A stretch of DNA of 64,000 bases. Source: Ligustrum vulgare. Its lineage: Eukaryota > Streptophyta > Magnoliopsida > Lamiales > Oleaceae. Below the pieces are notes generated by a model. That model saw only the letters and a program-made list of their open reading frames with translations, was not told the DNA's origin and ran no database searches. The stretch lies in NCBI GenBank assembly GCA_963555705.1, contig OY743176.1, positions 43,105,026 through 43,169,025 of the forward strand, written 5' to 3'. Positions 22,342 through 34,414 of the stretch are shown piece by piece. Position 1 is the stretch's first letter; each line of letters starts with the position of its first letter. Made by a program: the position numbers and the translations under genes.

Positions 22342-22636
22342 GTCCACGATACAAGTGAATAGGTTTCACAACTGAGGGCTTGTTTAGTCCTGATGATTTA
22401 TTTAATTTTTTTCTCAAACTTATTTTTAATCACATATTTATAGGTGACCCATCATATTTCACAATTATCAATAATTTTTAAATCCCACAATCTTTTCAAA
22501 AATCGAAATTCTTCCAAAATTTCTTACACCAAACAAGCAATTACAACTACTAAAATAATTAGTATAAATCGGTAACTGTATAAGCATATCAACTAACACA
22601 TGCTTTATGTTGTTCAAATTAAGCTACAGATGGACA
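22342..22636. other. Intergenic, no gene seen
   Basis: AT-rich DNA with motifs such as TTTTTAATCACATATTT that resemble the repeat at 8467-8539. No coding frame, RNA or clear element ends were seen. Confidence 0.4.
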
Positions 22637-22649
22637 TTTGCACAAGCAA

Positions 22650-23473
22650 AGTCTGGTTCTCCTATGCAGAACCGTATGGAAGCAAAGCTCATACTTAGAC
22701 AACAAAGTAATGTTGTCGGTAACTTTTCAGGCGCCTGAAAAGGAGCCTGACAACATAACTTCATTCTATATTTTTTTAAATTTCTTTTTCGTTTTTTTTC
22801 CTTTATTTTATTAATTTTTGTTTTGTATTCATTTTTCCTCCATTCTATTTATTCTGTTTATTTTATCTTATATTTTGTAATATATTAAATTTTGTAAAAG
22901 AAAAAAAAGATCTTAAAATAAAATATAATACGAACTACTTCGAACGAGTACAATAAGTGGTTTAATCGTAATTATCGTTATTGAACCCATGGAATGCACC
23001 ATAATCATTGTTAATAAGGCCAGTTTACTCGTCTTCCTGAGTTTCGTCCCAAGAGTAATGTGGATGATACGGTTCGTTCACCAGCGGTGTGGACTGTAAG
23101 GTTGAATAAGTTCTTTTGTCATGTCCACTACGACCAAAAGCTCGAAAACGCGAGTTCACACTATTTCGTTCACTAGAATGGGCTACCAAATTTTTAAGTT
23201 TCATCTGGTAGGTTTCATCTTTTTTACCCTCTCTGAAAATATGAAATTACTCGATCGCGAATTTTTTCTGTATTTTTTTTTTTTTGAAAGTGTTTTCTAT
23301 ATTTTTTTGACTGAGTGAATGAAGTATACCAATAATGAATTTATAGACAAATTTACGATAAAAAGAAGAAGAATAAAAAATAAAAAAATTAAAAATAGGG
23401 TGTCAGCCTCCTTGGTGCAAATATAGCTTTGCCTTGTTAAGGCAAAGCTAAGTTCCTTCTAGGAGAACGGAAC
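22650..23473. mobile_element. MULE-like or foldback element with degraded ends
   Basis: The 13-bp direct repeat TTTGCACAAGCAA flanks it (22637-22649 and 23474-23486), overlapping the ends. Just inside, inverted repeats face each other: GTTCTCCTA (22656-22664) against TAGGAGAAC (23460-23468), then GCAAAGCT against AGCTTTGCC. Inner inverted motifs also occur (GGAGCCTGAC/GTCAGCCTCC). A duplication of about 9-10 bp would suit Mutator-like elements, but the family is not certain. Inside is an exon-like fragment (23025-23232, minus). Confidence 0.55.
23025..23232 (-). pseudogene. Exon-like captured fragment, unknown source
   Basis: On the minus strand a T-rich tract ending TTTTCAG (a good 3' splice site) is followed by about 69 open codons ending at a stop at 23025-23027. 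The translation is not low-complexity and reads like the C-terminal tail of a real protein, with LVAHSSERNSVNSRFRAFG in the middle and an acidic WDETQEDE terminus. I do not recognise the family. It lies between inverted-repeat ends, as expected for a gene fragment picked up by a Pack-MULE, but it could also be the element's own last exon. Confidence 0.4.
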
Positions 23474-23573
23474 TTTGCACAAGCAATCTAATGTACAAGG
23501 ACATTGGAGGAACCTGCACATATTCTTCTATGTTTACTACAGAAATGGCTAAAATTAATCATCAAGGCAATGT

Positions 23574-25363
23574 ATCACGGATCGCAGGTTTAGCTCCTGA
23601 GGTTTCTCACCTCTAGGTAGCTTACCTCTCATTCATTGGTCGGTAAGGCAGAATAACTGGCACACACAAACACTAATGGGTAGGATGTAAGGAAAATACC
23701 TGCAATATAATTATATCATTAGAGCACTTCATGGTAAAATAGGCCAACCGCCTAGCGGTTGCCAACTTGCCAAATCGAATGGGGAGATAAGTATTTTCAC
23801 TACGTGACATTCTCCCCCATGGATGAGCATTCATACGGTGCTACTCCACAATTGCAGAATTAAAAAGCACCATCCCCTCATGGACGAGCATTCACAAGGT
23901 GGTACTCCCACACTTGCCCGCGGTAACTTGTACATACCGCCTTCGACATAAACCTGCAAAATGTGCTCCATAAAACTCCCTGAAAGGCAATCGCGCAAAG
24001 CTGCCCAGTACACCCATCTTCCCCATAGCTTCCTTCTTCGTGTTCCGCATGCTTGCCGACACGATCCGTGGCCCAAAATCTTTTCTCCTCTAGAATTCAT
24101 GTCATTGATCTCCACAAGACTAACAATGCATTCAAGCGGTCCAGCTCCGATACTAACTTTCACGGATTGCAGGTTTAGCTCCCGAGGTTTCTCGCCTCTA
24201 GGTAGCTTACCTCTCATTCATTAGCCGGCAAGGCAGAACAATTGGCACAAACGCACGCTGATGGGTAGGATGTGAGGGAAATGCCTGCAATATGATCATA
24301 TCATTGGAGCACTTCATGTAAAATAGGCCAACTGCCTAGCTGATACTAACTTTCCGAACCAAATGAAGAGATAAGCATTTTCACTGCGTGACATTTTTAC
24401 TGCTCTGATACCAACTTTCACGGATCCCAAGTTTAGCTCCTGAGGTTTCTCACCTCTAGGTAGCTTACCTCTCATTCATTGGTCGGCAAGGAACTGGCAC
24501 ACACGCACGCTGATGGGTAGGATGTAAGGGAAATACCTGCAATATGATCATATCATTAGAGCACTTCTTGGTAAAATAGGCCAACCGCCAAGCTGTTGCC
24601 GACATGCTGAACCGAATGGGGAGATATGCATTTTCACTGCGTGACATTTTCCCCCATTCGAATCTGCTTATGTTCTCATACCGGGAAGTGAGCTTCGCAT
24701 CAACATGCACTCCTCAATTGCAAAATTAAACGACACCATCCTCTCATGGATGAGCATTCACACGGTGGTACTTCCACACTTGCCCACTGTAACTTGTACA
24801 TACTGCCTCCGACACCAACCTTCACCATCTGCCCCCATAAGCAGTAGTTCTTCGATTGACGGCCTCCAGCTGCAGCGCCTCCAGCACATGTCGAAGCACA
24901 TACCCACTACATTCTCGCGAGCCGTGCAAATCGCGCTCCACAAAACTCCCTGAAAGGCAATCGCGCAACACTGCCCAACAAACTCATCTTCCCCATAGCT
25001 TCCTTCTTCGTGTTCCGCACGCTTGCCGACATAATCCGTGTCCCAAAATCTTTTATCCGTGAGAATTCATGTCATTGATCTTTATAAGACTAACAACACA
25101 TTCAAGCGGTCCTGCTCTGATACCAACTTTCACGGATCGCAAGTTTAACTCCTGAGGTTTCTCTCCTCTAGGTAGGTTACCTCTCATTCATTAGCCGGTT
25201 AGGCAGAACAACTGGAACACACGCACTCTGATGGGTACGATGTAAGGGAAATACCTGTAATATGATCATATTATTAGAACACTTCATGGTAAAAGAGGCC
25301 AATCGCCTAGCTATTGTCGACTTGCCGAACCGAATGAGGAGATAAGTATTTTCACTGCGTGGC
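23574..25363 (-). mobile_element. Tandem TRIM-like array with four LTRs
   Basis: A unit of about 235 bp (TCACGGATC...CACTGCGTGACAT on the plus strand) occurs four times: R1 23574-23810, R2 24160-24394, R3 24418-24647, R4 25130-25363. Next to R3 and R4 is GCTCTGATACCAAC, the reverse complement of the initiator tRNA-Met primer site, and a degenerate version lies next to R2. The element therefore reads on the minus strand: LTR-PBS-interior-LTR-PBS-LTR-PBS-interior-LTR. The two surviving interiors (23811-24138 and 24648-25113) share blocks such as CTCATGGA(C/T)GAGCATTCACA and lack coding capacity. The middle interior is reduced to about 23 bp. Size and layout fit a TRIM expanded by unequal recombination. 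Confidence 0.72.
24402..24415 (-). other. Primer-binding site within the TRIM array
   Basis: GCTCTGATACCAAC on the plus strand is GTTGGTATCAGAGC on the minus strand, complementary to initiator tRNA-Met. A second copy is at 25114-25127. Confidence 0.8.
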
Positions 25364-26973
25364 ACAAGGGACGGAGCTAGGCATGGCCCATGCTCCGCCC
25401 AAGCCAATAAAAAAAGCTTGAAATTTTTGAAGGGAAAAAGTACACAATTACATGACTAAAACTTATTACTTTGTAAACCAAACAAACTTAATATTTTTTT
25501 TTCTCAAATATCAGGTGTTTAATAATAATAATAAATAAATAAATATTATATTATATTATATTATAATATTATATAATATAAAAATAATAATCTCTTATAT
25601 TTTATCTTAAAAGTAATATAATTTCAAATATAAAATCTAAACCACCACCTATCCACTCACCAAGTCCGTTCCATCTCAACCACTATCTACACCACTGTCA
25701 CAAGAAGGAAGCACCCACTACCACCAGTCTCCACCAACCACCTACACAACCACAATGGCCACCAAACACTTGCACCACCACCATCACGTCCACTACTGCC
25801 AGCAAACACCTGCACCACTACCACTTGCAACATCACCCCCACCACAAGAAAACAATGCAACCCCAACCACCAAGCACTCGGCGATAACGTCACGAAAAAA
25901 GCACCGCACACAGATCCATTGCATCATCGTAACACCACCACCAGTTCTATCAAAAGATTCGCAACCATTATTACACCACCAGTTTCACCAAAGCCATCAG
26001 AAACCACCACTTACAACAAAAATCACACAAAAAACCAAAAAAATTAAAAAACACAACGATGAGGCTGGCGAGGAATAGATGAAGGTGTCGAGTGGCCTCA
26101 CTAAGGAGGCCAGATGGTGACATGCAAAGAAGGCTGTAACAGGGAAGATAAAGTGCGAAGTGGGCTCAAACGATGTTGAGAAGAAGTTGGGTGTAGAGAG
26201 GCCAAGTGATGTCGCTTGTGACCAAAGTACCATCGGAGGAGGTGGGTACCATTGGAGAGTGGTGTCGCTGGAAGATTGAGGTGATGCCGGGGAAAAAATG
26301 TTAATGGCTAAGCGGTTTGGACGGTAGGATTTAGAGTTTGAATTTATTGATATATTTATTTTTATTTATTATTATCAAAAATTTGAATTTACACCCTAAT
26401 TTGTAAAACTTTTTTTTACCTATACTTGATTTTTAAAATTTAAACTTAGAATGTAGGGCTCCATATAATTTTTCCTTTTTAAAGTTGAGTCTGGGCGCCC
26501 AATTTTTATTGATTACTTCTCCAAGCAAAGCCCAATAGGTCTACTCCATAAGTCCAAACCACAAATTAATTCATCCAAAATAGAGAAGCACCGGATGCAG
26601 TCCTGCTCATCACCACTTCTGGCTTCAGCTTCCAAATTCCAATCCTCAGTTCCTCTTCTGAGTTTTGACTTCTCTTCGCTTTCTACCCATTATTGAGACT
26701 AGTGTCGTGAAGCCTTCGTCGACCATTGTCCTTTAGACTTCAACATGTAGCAACTTAACTCCTCCTTCTGTCGTTTTACATTTCGAGTTTCGACTTTTGT
26801 CACTCTGTGTTTCTCCTTCCAATGTTCTGCATTTCGACTTTTGGTAATGGGTCTTAATTATTTTCTTATTTCTCTTAAACTCTAGATTTTTTTTTATTTT
26901 TTATTTTTTTTGCATTTTAAGTGTTGATTAATTTACTTAATTTATTTAGGATTTTTGTGGGAGTTAATTTTTT

Positions 26974-27155
26974 TAGAGTAATTCTAGAGAGACATTTTTA
27001 ATTGATATTTCTAAGTGACATTGTGACAGGCACACATACATTGGGTGGTGTAAATAACTACCCCACTGCTTACATTTTCATACACAATGTATGTGCATCA
27101 TGTCACAATGTCACTTAGAAATGTGAATTAAAAATTTATCCCTAGAATTACTCTT
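26974..27155. mobile_element. Foldback MITE with long arms
   Basis: Arms of about 75 bp are inverted repeats. The left arm, AGAGTAATTCTAG...TTTCTAAGTGACATTGTGACA, is mirrored by TGTCACAATGTCACTTAGAAA...CTAGAATTACTCT on the right, with a short loop near 27045-27075. The ends lie in T runs that obscure the duplication, so the superfamily is not assigned. Confidence 0.85.
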
Positions 27156-27456
27156 TTTTTATTATAAAAGGGCTTATTTAGGGTTTTTCTTTGGGTAGTT
27201 AATTCTTTTTATTTTACTACTTGTTCTTTTGTGATGAGAATCTGTTGATTGAATTTTGGATAATAAATATTCCTTACAGATTGATTAAAATGCTAAAAAA
27301 ATATCTTTCATTACTTTAATAAGAAAGGTGATGTTGGATCATTAATTACTTATCAAGACATAGTTTCGCAATAAAATGGAGAATGAATTTCTATCGAATT
27401 CCATGATCATCTATATTGAGAGGGAAATTTCTCTTGGAATTCATACGAATGTCATC

Positions 27457-28259
27457 TAGGGGTGTAAACGGTTTGATTTTTGCGGGGTTTGACAAATTTT
27501 CAAAGCAAACCATTTAAAACGGTTTGATGTTTTTCCAACCCAAATAAAACCATTTATTTTCTAAAACAAACTATACCAAACTATTTAATTTCTTAAACCA
27601 AATCAAACCATTTTTCATGGTTTAGTGCAAGTTCAAACCACGGCTTACAAACGAAATTAAACTAATATATTTTGATCGAGTTAAAATAAATATTGAACTA
27701 GAAAAGAATTCCCATATACTAACTTTAACTAAAATTTCCCCTTCAAATTGACCAAAAGGAAGGGTAATTTGGAGTTCCTCGTTCTCTTCTTTTAATTTTC
27801 CTTTGTCAAAATGGCCTCCAAGGTCTCCTGTTGTATAAAAATATGAGATTTTTTATTTATTGGCATGAAATGAGAATCAAATAATGAAAATTTCAAAACA
27901 GTCTTTTTCAAGGTAATTGTATTCTGATGAATAGCTAGTTGATAATGTTTATTAAGTATGGACATGACTGCTGGAACTGGTAGAATAAGTCTTGGAAATT
28001 GTTTAAGCCAATTTCTATGAAAAGTTTAGCTGTAAAATAAATTTGTAATTTTATCAATAAATGTTAATTGTAACTTCTTTTGCTGATTGGCGGTTTGAAA
28101 CAAGTTTTGAAAAGTAAAACCTAAACCAAACCATTTGAAAGCGGTTCGATTTGGGTCAAAACCAAAACATTAACGGGTCCGCGTAGACCCGAACCAACGG
28201 TTTCAGAATTGCATTTTCAATTTGGTTTAGCAGTTTGACGGTTTCGATGTACAACCCTA
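27457..28259. mobile_element. hAT-like MITE with perfect TSD
   Basis: The ends TAGGGGTGTAAACGG and TGTACAACCCTA are imperfect inverted repeats with internal CGGTTTG/CAAACCG tracts. ATGTCATC is perfectly duplicated on both sides (27449-27456 and 28260-28267). The element is 803 bp and non-coding. Confidence 0.93.
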
Positions 28260-28618
28260 ATGTCATCGTTGATAAGTTTTTTGTGTGGGCAGTAGGAGGG
28301 TGAGTCACAAGTAACATCTCAAGATATATTGTATTGCACAATTGTGATACATTTTTTTTAGTTTTTAGATATTGTCATTTAAGTAAAAATATTTTGTTAT
28401 ACTTATGAATTTGAAGTTTGAATTATTCTTGTTTTTTAATTGAGAAAAAAATTGGGGGCTCAACCCCTGAATCCTCGGGAGGGGGGCCTCCACCTCCAAC
28501 CTCATATTTTCTTTACCTTACTACATTTCAATATCCTAGCTCCACCTCTGGTCAAGGCATGTTTGACTTAATTAGAAAAGTAAGGATGTACTAGTGGAGA
28601 GAGCTCCGATGATTTTTT

Positions 28619-28684
28619 TGATAAAACAGTGTAGTTTCTAAATCCGGTGATTGATAAGACAGTGCAGTTTCTTAATCCGGTGAT
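28619..28684 (+). repeat. 33-bp tandem repeat, two copies
   Basis: TGATAA(A/G)ACAGTG(T/C)AGTTTCT(A/T)AATCCGGTGAT occurs twice in tandem. It lies directly upstream of the LTR insertion and of the LINE ORF1 start, so it may be LINE 5' UTR sequence. Confidence 0.85.
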
Positions 28685-28715
28685 TCTTCCCATTGTGACT
28701 TTCCTCTTGAGGGTG

Positions 28716-29327
28716 TGTTAGGATTGATACGTGATCAAGAACAAAAATAATTAAGTGTAAAAATACATGAACGCTAAGATTTTTCGGCCAAAGGCCCCGG
28801 AGGTTCGATAATTCAAGAATCATCTACATCCTCCGTTGAGCAATCCATCAAACTTGGATTTACGCTCAAATCCACTAAGCACATCAAGAAGTTCATTACA
28901 TTTTCAAGATCAACTCCAAGAACACCAAAATGATCTTCAAAACCACTAAATCTATCCACTACCAAACAACACACGGATTTCACAAAGATTACTCTCCATC
29001 TAAACTATGTTTTACACATATCGTAAAACCACTCCAAACACGAAGAAATTGGAGAAACCACAAAGAAAAGATACTCTAATCATCAAGAAAAGAGATCACA
29101 AAAGGGAATTACAAAATGGAGATCGCTAAACAATCTTGTCCGAACCCTTAATCAAAAACGCCTCCCAAAGGGAGCTAAAGAGGAGAAACTGTCAATTGTG
29201 TTGTTGTGGAACCACCAAGATTATTCTCACCAATTTGATATCACCAACTTAATATAATGGTCTAATTCTAGGCCATGTATGTGGGCTAAACCAATTTAGG
29301 CCCAAAGTGAGTAGCACCTACTCAACA
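28716..29327 (-). repeat. 3' LTR of the minus-strand element
   Basis: 612 bp, TGTTAGGATTG...ACTCAACA on the plus strand. It pairs with 32819-33430. Confidence 0.93.
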
Positions 29328-32300
29328 ATCTCCACCTTGCTACGAACTTGAGTGCACTAATAGTGAATTTGAGCAACCAACTTAATATCATCTTGCTCTC
29401 ACACACCTGAAAAATAAGTAACGATTTTAGTACCATTTACTAGGAAATAGTTGATAAAAACATTTATATAGGTTTTATTCACCCTGTGACACATCTCAAA
29501 TAAAATGTACATTTATTCAAAATTTCCTTCACATGTGACACCTTAAACAAAATCCATCAAATTTTCTCTATGTATAGTGCAACCGTGAAAAACTAGATTT
29601 TTCATAAAATGTATAACATGCTAACCGTCAAAGAGTATAATCATATAACCAATAAAACCACAATGTTTATTTAGAAGACATTAAATATCAAAGATCATTT
29701 AATGACTCATACGGTGCCAATATACTCAGACTCGATCATGGATAAAAGAACTATGTGCAAAAAATATGTGATTTCGAACTCACATAACTATCACACGAGG
29801 TGAAAACACATACGAGGATAACATCCAATTACCAATATCTCATGCATAACATACATTTATAAATCCTCACAATATCACATTGTGTATAGCACTTAAACAC
29901 AAGATTCATATCATATTTCCTCAGATCAATGTATATATTTCAAAACTCTCATTTATAAGTATCAACAATGAACCAATCAAAAACAATATCATCAATATAC
30001 ACTAATAAGAACACAAAGTTACTACTATTTCAACAAGATGATATACAAGCAATGATCAAACATATTGCATCAAAAGCCAATAAGAAGAACAAACGAATCA
30101 AGTCATTTATATCACAACCAAAGCAACTTTTAAGTCATATAAGAACCTTTTAAGACAAAAGACACACATTTACGGATTTTCATTTATCTTCAAAAAATCA
30201 AGAGGTATAAAAATAAAAACTTTTATAAAAAATGTAATTTCACATCAGGTTATTAAAGTTGTTGCGACCAACAAACCACCAACAAAAGTTTTCATATAAC
30301 CTTCACCTCCTTCTATGTGTGTACCTATGTATCCAATAATCTTAAAAGTTCATTCCGAGTGGTATCCTCTTTTAATTCATAACAAGACAACTCATGTCTC
30401 CTATCATTGCTTATCCATTCTATTGATTGTTCATCCACGGTCTCATCAATTACCATACTAGTCAAATACCAGTCAACACAAGAATATGATGTAATGGGTG
30501 TTTTCCTATCACTCTCTCACCTATTTAACTTCAGGACGCTGAATATGGAGTCTCCACCTCACTCGAGGTACCCTAGGCTTGGGTATAGTAATCTCACTAT
30601 ATCTAACTCCACATGCAACTGATAACTAGCATACCTTGCTGTTTTTCTCTCAATTGCACCAAAAATCATGTCCTAAACATGACACATCAGCCCCATTAAC
30701 CGTAATCACACTACTCCGTGATCACACTACTCCATGATCTAACCACACTTTTGGATTCTAAAGCACAACCAAAAGTCTAAAGCAAAAAATGATCAACACA
30801 TTTATCATGCAATTTATCATGAGTAGTATCACAAATACCTGAAGTAAAAGAAACACGTCGTTGCTTACAAAGCAACAACAATCAGATAAAACCACATTAG
30901 ATGTATAATCTTTTCAAGCATGCCTTCTATGAAACTTACCAAACACACAATGACTACATAAATGCATATAAGACACCATCGACATATAATATGCATTTAT
31001 CACAGAAAGGTACATACGACACAAAGTCTCCAATAACAGTCCTTTCATTACCACAAAGCATGTCATTTGTGTTAGTAAAAGAAATAGAGAAATCAACATC
31101 TCTAATCACATAAGCAGTGGTAACAAATACACCAATTCTCATAACCCCTTACAAGTTAAAAGATCACCCTCAATTATTATCATGATCATATGTCCAATTT
31201 AACCAGTCAGCCTCATTTTTTGTTGTAAAACCAAAAATCATAATTCACATCGAAAACCCCCAAATTCGTGCAATGTGTAGTCATATTCGAAACAAAGCTT
31301 AACAAAACAAATACACCAAGTAACGACTCGACCAAGTATTTCAAGTATAACAGATTATGGCACAAATGCACAATCAAATAAAACCAAAATTAAGAAACAA
31401 GCAAAGTCACAAAAGAAAATGTTATTCCTTAATTCTAAGTCACTATTTACTAGGTAGGTCTAATTTGAAGTCCATTAAGCTAGGGTTTCAATAAAGTGAT
31501 CAATCACAATATACGGCGAATTATCGAATTTTACCCAACTAAAGTCAACAATCACAAATCCAAAGCAATTAAGACATATCAATATTGAACATAGCTCGCA
31601 AAACAGGTTGTCACCGGCAAGGTGATTACTTTCAAAAATAATAATTAACCAAAGTAGGTTGCTACCGGCATGGTAGCTATTCCATAAAGCATGAAAAAGT
31701 TAGGGTTTAGGAATATCACCGAGCGAACAATTCATGTTCGTATATATGCACTTGAAATCATGCAAAACTAATTTCGGAAATGGACTCAGCAGGTCGAGAT
31801 GATGAAACTGTCCAAAATGTGCTCGCCGGAATTTCGCCGGACCACCGCCGGACCACCACCTGCCGCCGCCAGATTTTCTGTCGGGAAAAACAAAGAAATT
31901 ACTGCAAGATCTCCTCGACCTCGCAAACTCAATGGTGGTGGCCATTTTTTATTTGGAGTCACCGTTTGGCCGAAATTTAAATTTGAAGTTCCGGTCAAGA
32001 TTTTTCTTCCCGGTCAAAATCGTCATCGCCGGCCGCCGGATTCTACCCAAACTCCAGTTGAGACTTCTCCTTGAATATACGGTTCTAATGGTGGTACTTG
32101 ATTGCCGATTGGCCAGCCAGAGGTGGAGATTAGAGGGAATTGCATACCGCATTTTTTTTCGGTTGGTTTTTAAAATTTCCGACCAACTTCTTCTTCCTTC
32201 TTGATTGCTGGTTAGATTCCGCACAGATTATACCTTCGCGATCGGTCGTCTTCCTCCCTCGCCTGGTCGGTCACTGCCTAGTCGCTGGGCTCCGCCTGAT

Positions 32301-32818
32301 AGCCCAGTTTTTTCCCCTCAGTTGGTCGATCAAAGCCTTCATCTTTTGATTTTTTATTTCGGCCAGTAGCACCTTCGTCCAGAATTTTTCTTGGTACTGG
32401 TCGGTTTGCTTTTTTGTGCAACCGGCTGGTGTTCTGCCTCTTCCGGCTTCTTCTTTGTTGTATTCTTGCGGCCAAAATTTCGCACCAGCCTACTTCCCTT
32501 TTTCTTCTTCCTTCTTGCGGTTTTCCTTCCCAACAATGTCGGCAGTAGCTTTCTTTATTTTCCTCCCGATCGGCCACTGATTTTCTTGGTTCCCGTCGTG
32601 ACCAGTTTCTTACAATATGGCTGTAGCAATTACCTTTCTTGAATTTTTGAGTCAGCTGCTTCTCGGTAATTTTCCTGTCTGTGGCTCATTTTCGTTTTAG
32701 CAAACCGGTAGTAGCCCTTTTCTCGCCAATTTTTGAAATTGATTTCAATCGCAAAATTCAACTGATTCTTGATCCCAACATAAAGCTCTAATTTCAAATA
32801 ACCTGGCTCAGATACCAC
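29328..32818 (-). other. Interior of the minus-strand element, no gene
   Basis: AT-rich DNA (29340-31700) with many short frames and no recognisable domains. The part 31800-32600 is richer in CCGGC and TTCTTCCTTC motifs and resembles an element leader near the primer site. No gag, RT, integrase or other known protein was found in any frame. Confidence 0.7.
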
Positions 32819-33430
32819 TGTTAGGATCGATACGTGATCAAGAATAAAAATAATTAAGTGTAAAAATACATGAACGCCAAGATTTTTCGGCCAAAGGCCC
32901 CGGAGGTTCGATAATTCAAGAATCATCTACATCCTCCGTTGAGCAATCCATCAAACTTGGATTTACGCTCAAATCCACTAAGCACATCAAGAAGTTCATT
33001 ACATTTTCAAGATCAACTCCAAGAACACCAAAATGATCTTCAAAACCACTAAGTCTATCCACTACCATACAACACACGGATTTCACAAAGATTACTCTCC
33101 ATCTAAACTATGTTTTACACATATCGTAAAACCACTCCAAACACGAAGAAATTGGAGAAACCACAAAGAAAAGATACTCTAATCATCAAGAAAAGAGATC
33201 ACAAAAGGGAATTACAAAATGGACATCACTAAGCAATCTTGTCTGAACCCTTAATCAAAAAGGCCTCCCAAAGGGAGCTAAAGAGGAGAAACCGTCAATT
33301 GTGTTGTTGTGGAACCACCAAGATTATTCTCACCAATTTGATATCACCAACTTAATATAATGGTCTAATTCTAGGCCATGTATGTGGGCTAAACCAATTT
33401 AGGCCCAAAGTGAGTAGCACCTACTCAACA
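32819..33430 (-). repeat. 5' LTR of the minus-strand element
   Basis: 612 bp copy next to the primer-binding site, followed by the duplication GGGTG. Confidence 0.93.
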
Positions 33431-33435
33431 GGGTG

Positions 33436-34414
33436 CTCATGGATCCACCCCCTCAGGGGCGCACCTTTGCAAAGATACTAACAAATAAGCGGGCTTCAAT
33501 TCATGCTAAGGCGAAATCGTTTCAACAAGTAATCAATGATGGCAGATCTAAATTGGTATCAGTTCGAGGAGTGGAAGCATATTGCAATGAATCTTACATA
33601 CTAATAACTAAAGATGAGATTAAAGCACTTGTAGGTTCAACCTCGTATGCCCTAGTAGGTAGTGACAAATTCAGGAAAGTGATCCAGTAATAGTAAATTT
33701 CATTCAGCACGAGCGGCTACTACAAGGTGAAGGGAAAAAAATTTGACGTCAAAATTATAATGTAAATTTTTTTTTTTTTGATAATCCAACACAAGCAACC
33801 GGCCGAGCTCGCAACCCCCTACATTTGTCCATGCTAGTAGGTAAACTCTCTAATAGTAAACCCTCTAATTTTGATATCAAACAAACACTAACTAAGTTAG
33901 GGTTCAAAGGTGAAATCACAATGAGGACATTAGATCAGAAACATATTATTTTTACTTTTCACTGGAGGAAGATTATATAAGAATGTTTACTACGCCGATA
34001 TGGTATTTGAAGGGATTTCCTATGAGAATACTTAAGTATACATATGATTTTACACCTGAGAAAGAGTCATCCATTGTTTCTATGTGGATTGCTCTTTCCA
34101 ATCTTCCCCTGATTTACTTTGATAAAAGCAATCTTGCACTCAATTGTTGCGGCCATAGGAACACCTCTCAAAATTTATGAACATACTGCCTCCAAATCTA
34201 GACCTAGTCTTGCAAGAATATATGTGGAAGTCGATCTCAATAAGCCAAGGATAGAGAGAATTAGAGTGGGGCATGAGGAATTTGCCATTTGGTAGCCGTT
34301 TATATACGAGGATCATACAAAAATGGATTCATTCAATTACTGCAACTATTGCCATCATCTTGGTCACATGGAATCAACTTGCTACAGGAAAAAGGAAAAC
34401 AACCTACCAGTGAG
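33436..34414 (+). pseudogene. LINE ORF1 (DUF4283/zinc knuckle), broken
   Basis: An opening frame (33433-33690) starts LMDPPPQGRTFAKIL and continues through several frameshifts. Traces such as TMRTLDQKHIIFTFHW fit the DUF4283 nucleic-acid-binding region of plant L1-type ORF1. A later segment reads SRPSLARIYVEVDL and ends in a zinc knuckle CNYCHHLGHMESTC (34341-34382), CX2CX4HX4C. It is interrupted upstream by the GGGTG-flanked LTR element and downstream by the Tat element at 34415. The remainder appears to continue at 50194. Confidence 0.78.

Larger units (their letters stand above)
25365..28550. mobile_element. hAT-like element, non-coding, with nested MITEs
   Basis: The left end is CAAGGGACGGAGCTAGG. 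The right end, CCTAGCTCCACCTCTG, reads CAGAGGTGGAGCTAGG on the other strand, a common plant hAT-type end. Flanking 8-mers (GCGTGGCA and GTCAAGGC) do not match, so one border may be rearranged. The interior has CCACCA-rich DNA (25640-26000), a leader-like stretch (26575-26850), a foldback MITE and a hAT MITE. A subterminal motif (GTTGAGTCTGGGCGCCCAAT at 26484) resembles the inverted right subterminal region, so a shorter internal copy is possible. No transposase was recognised. Confidence 0.5.
28716..33430 (-). mobile_element. Non-coding LTR retrotransposon (LARD-like), minus strand
   Basis: Two 612-bp LTRs (28716-29327 and 32819-33430) and perfect duplications GGGTG (28711-28715 and 33431-33435) define it. 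Orientation is minus: the reverse complement of an initiator tRNA-Met primer site (GGCTCAGATACCAC, 32805-32818) abuts the right LTR, and a purine tract (AAGGTGGAGATTG on the minus strand) abuts the left LTR. LTRs read TGTTGAGTAGG...TCCTAACA on the minus strand and differ at about 11 sites. The 3.5-kb interior has no gag or pol frame, so it is a large non-autonomous derivative or fully decayed. Confidence 0.92.

Noticed and set aside
23574..25363. Cassandra TRIM with 5S rRNA in its LTR
   Set aside because: I looked for 5S promoter-like sequence in the 235-bp LTRs and saw none.
32278..32577. 99-codon minus-strand Lys/Arg-rich frame near the primer site of the LARD-like element
   Set aside because: It is low-complexity, in the leader, and does not resemble gag.
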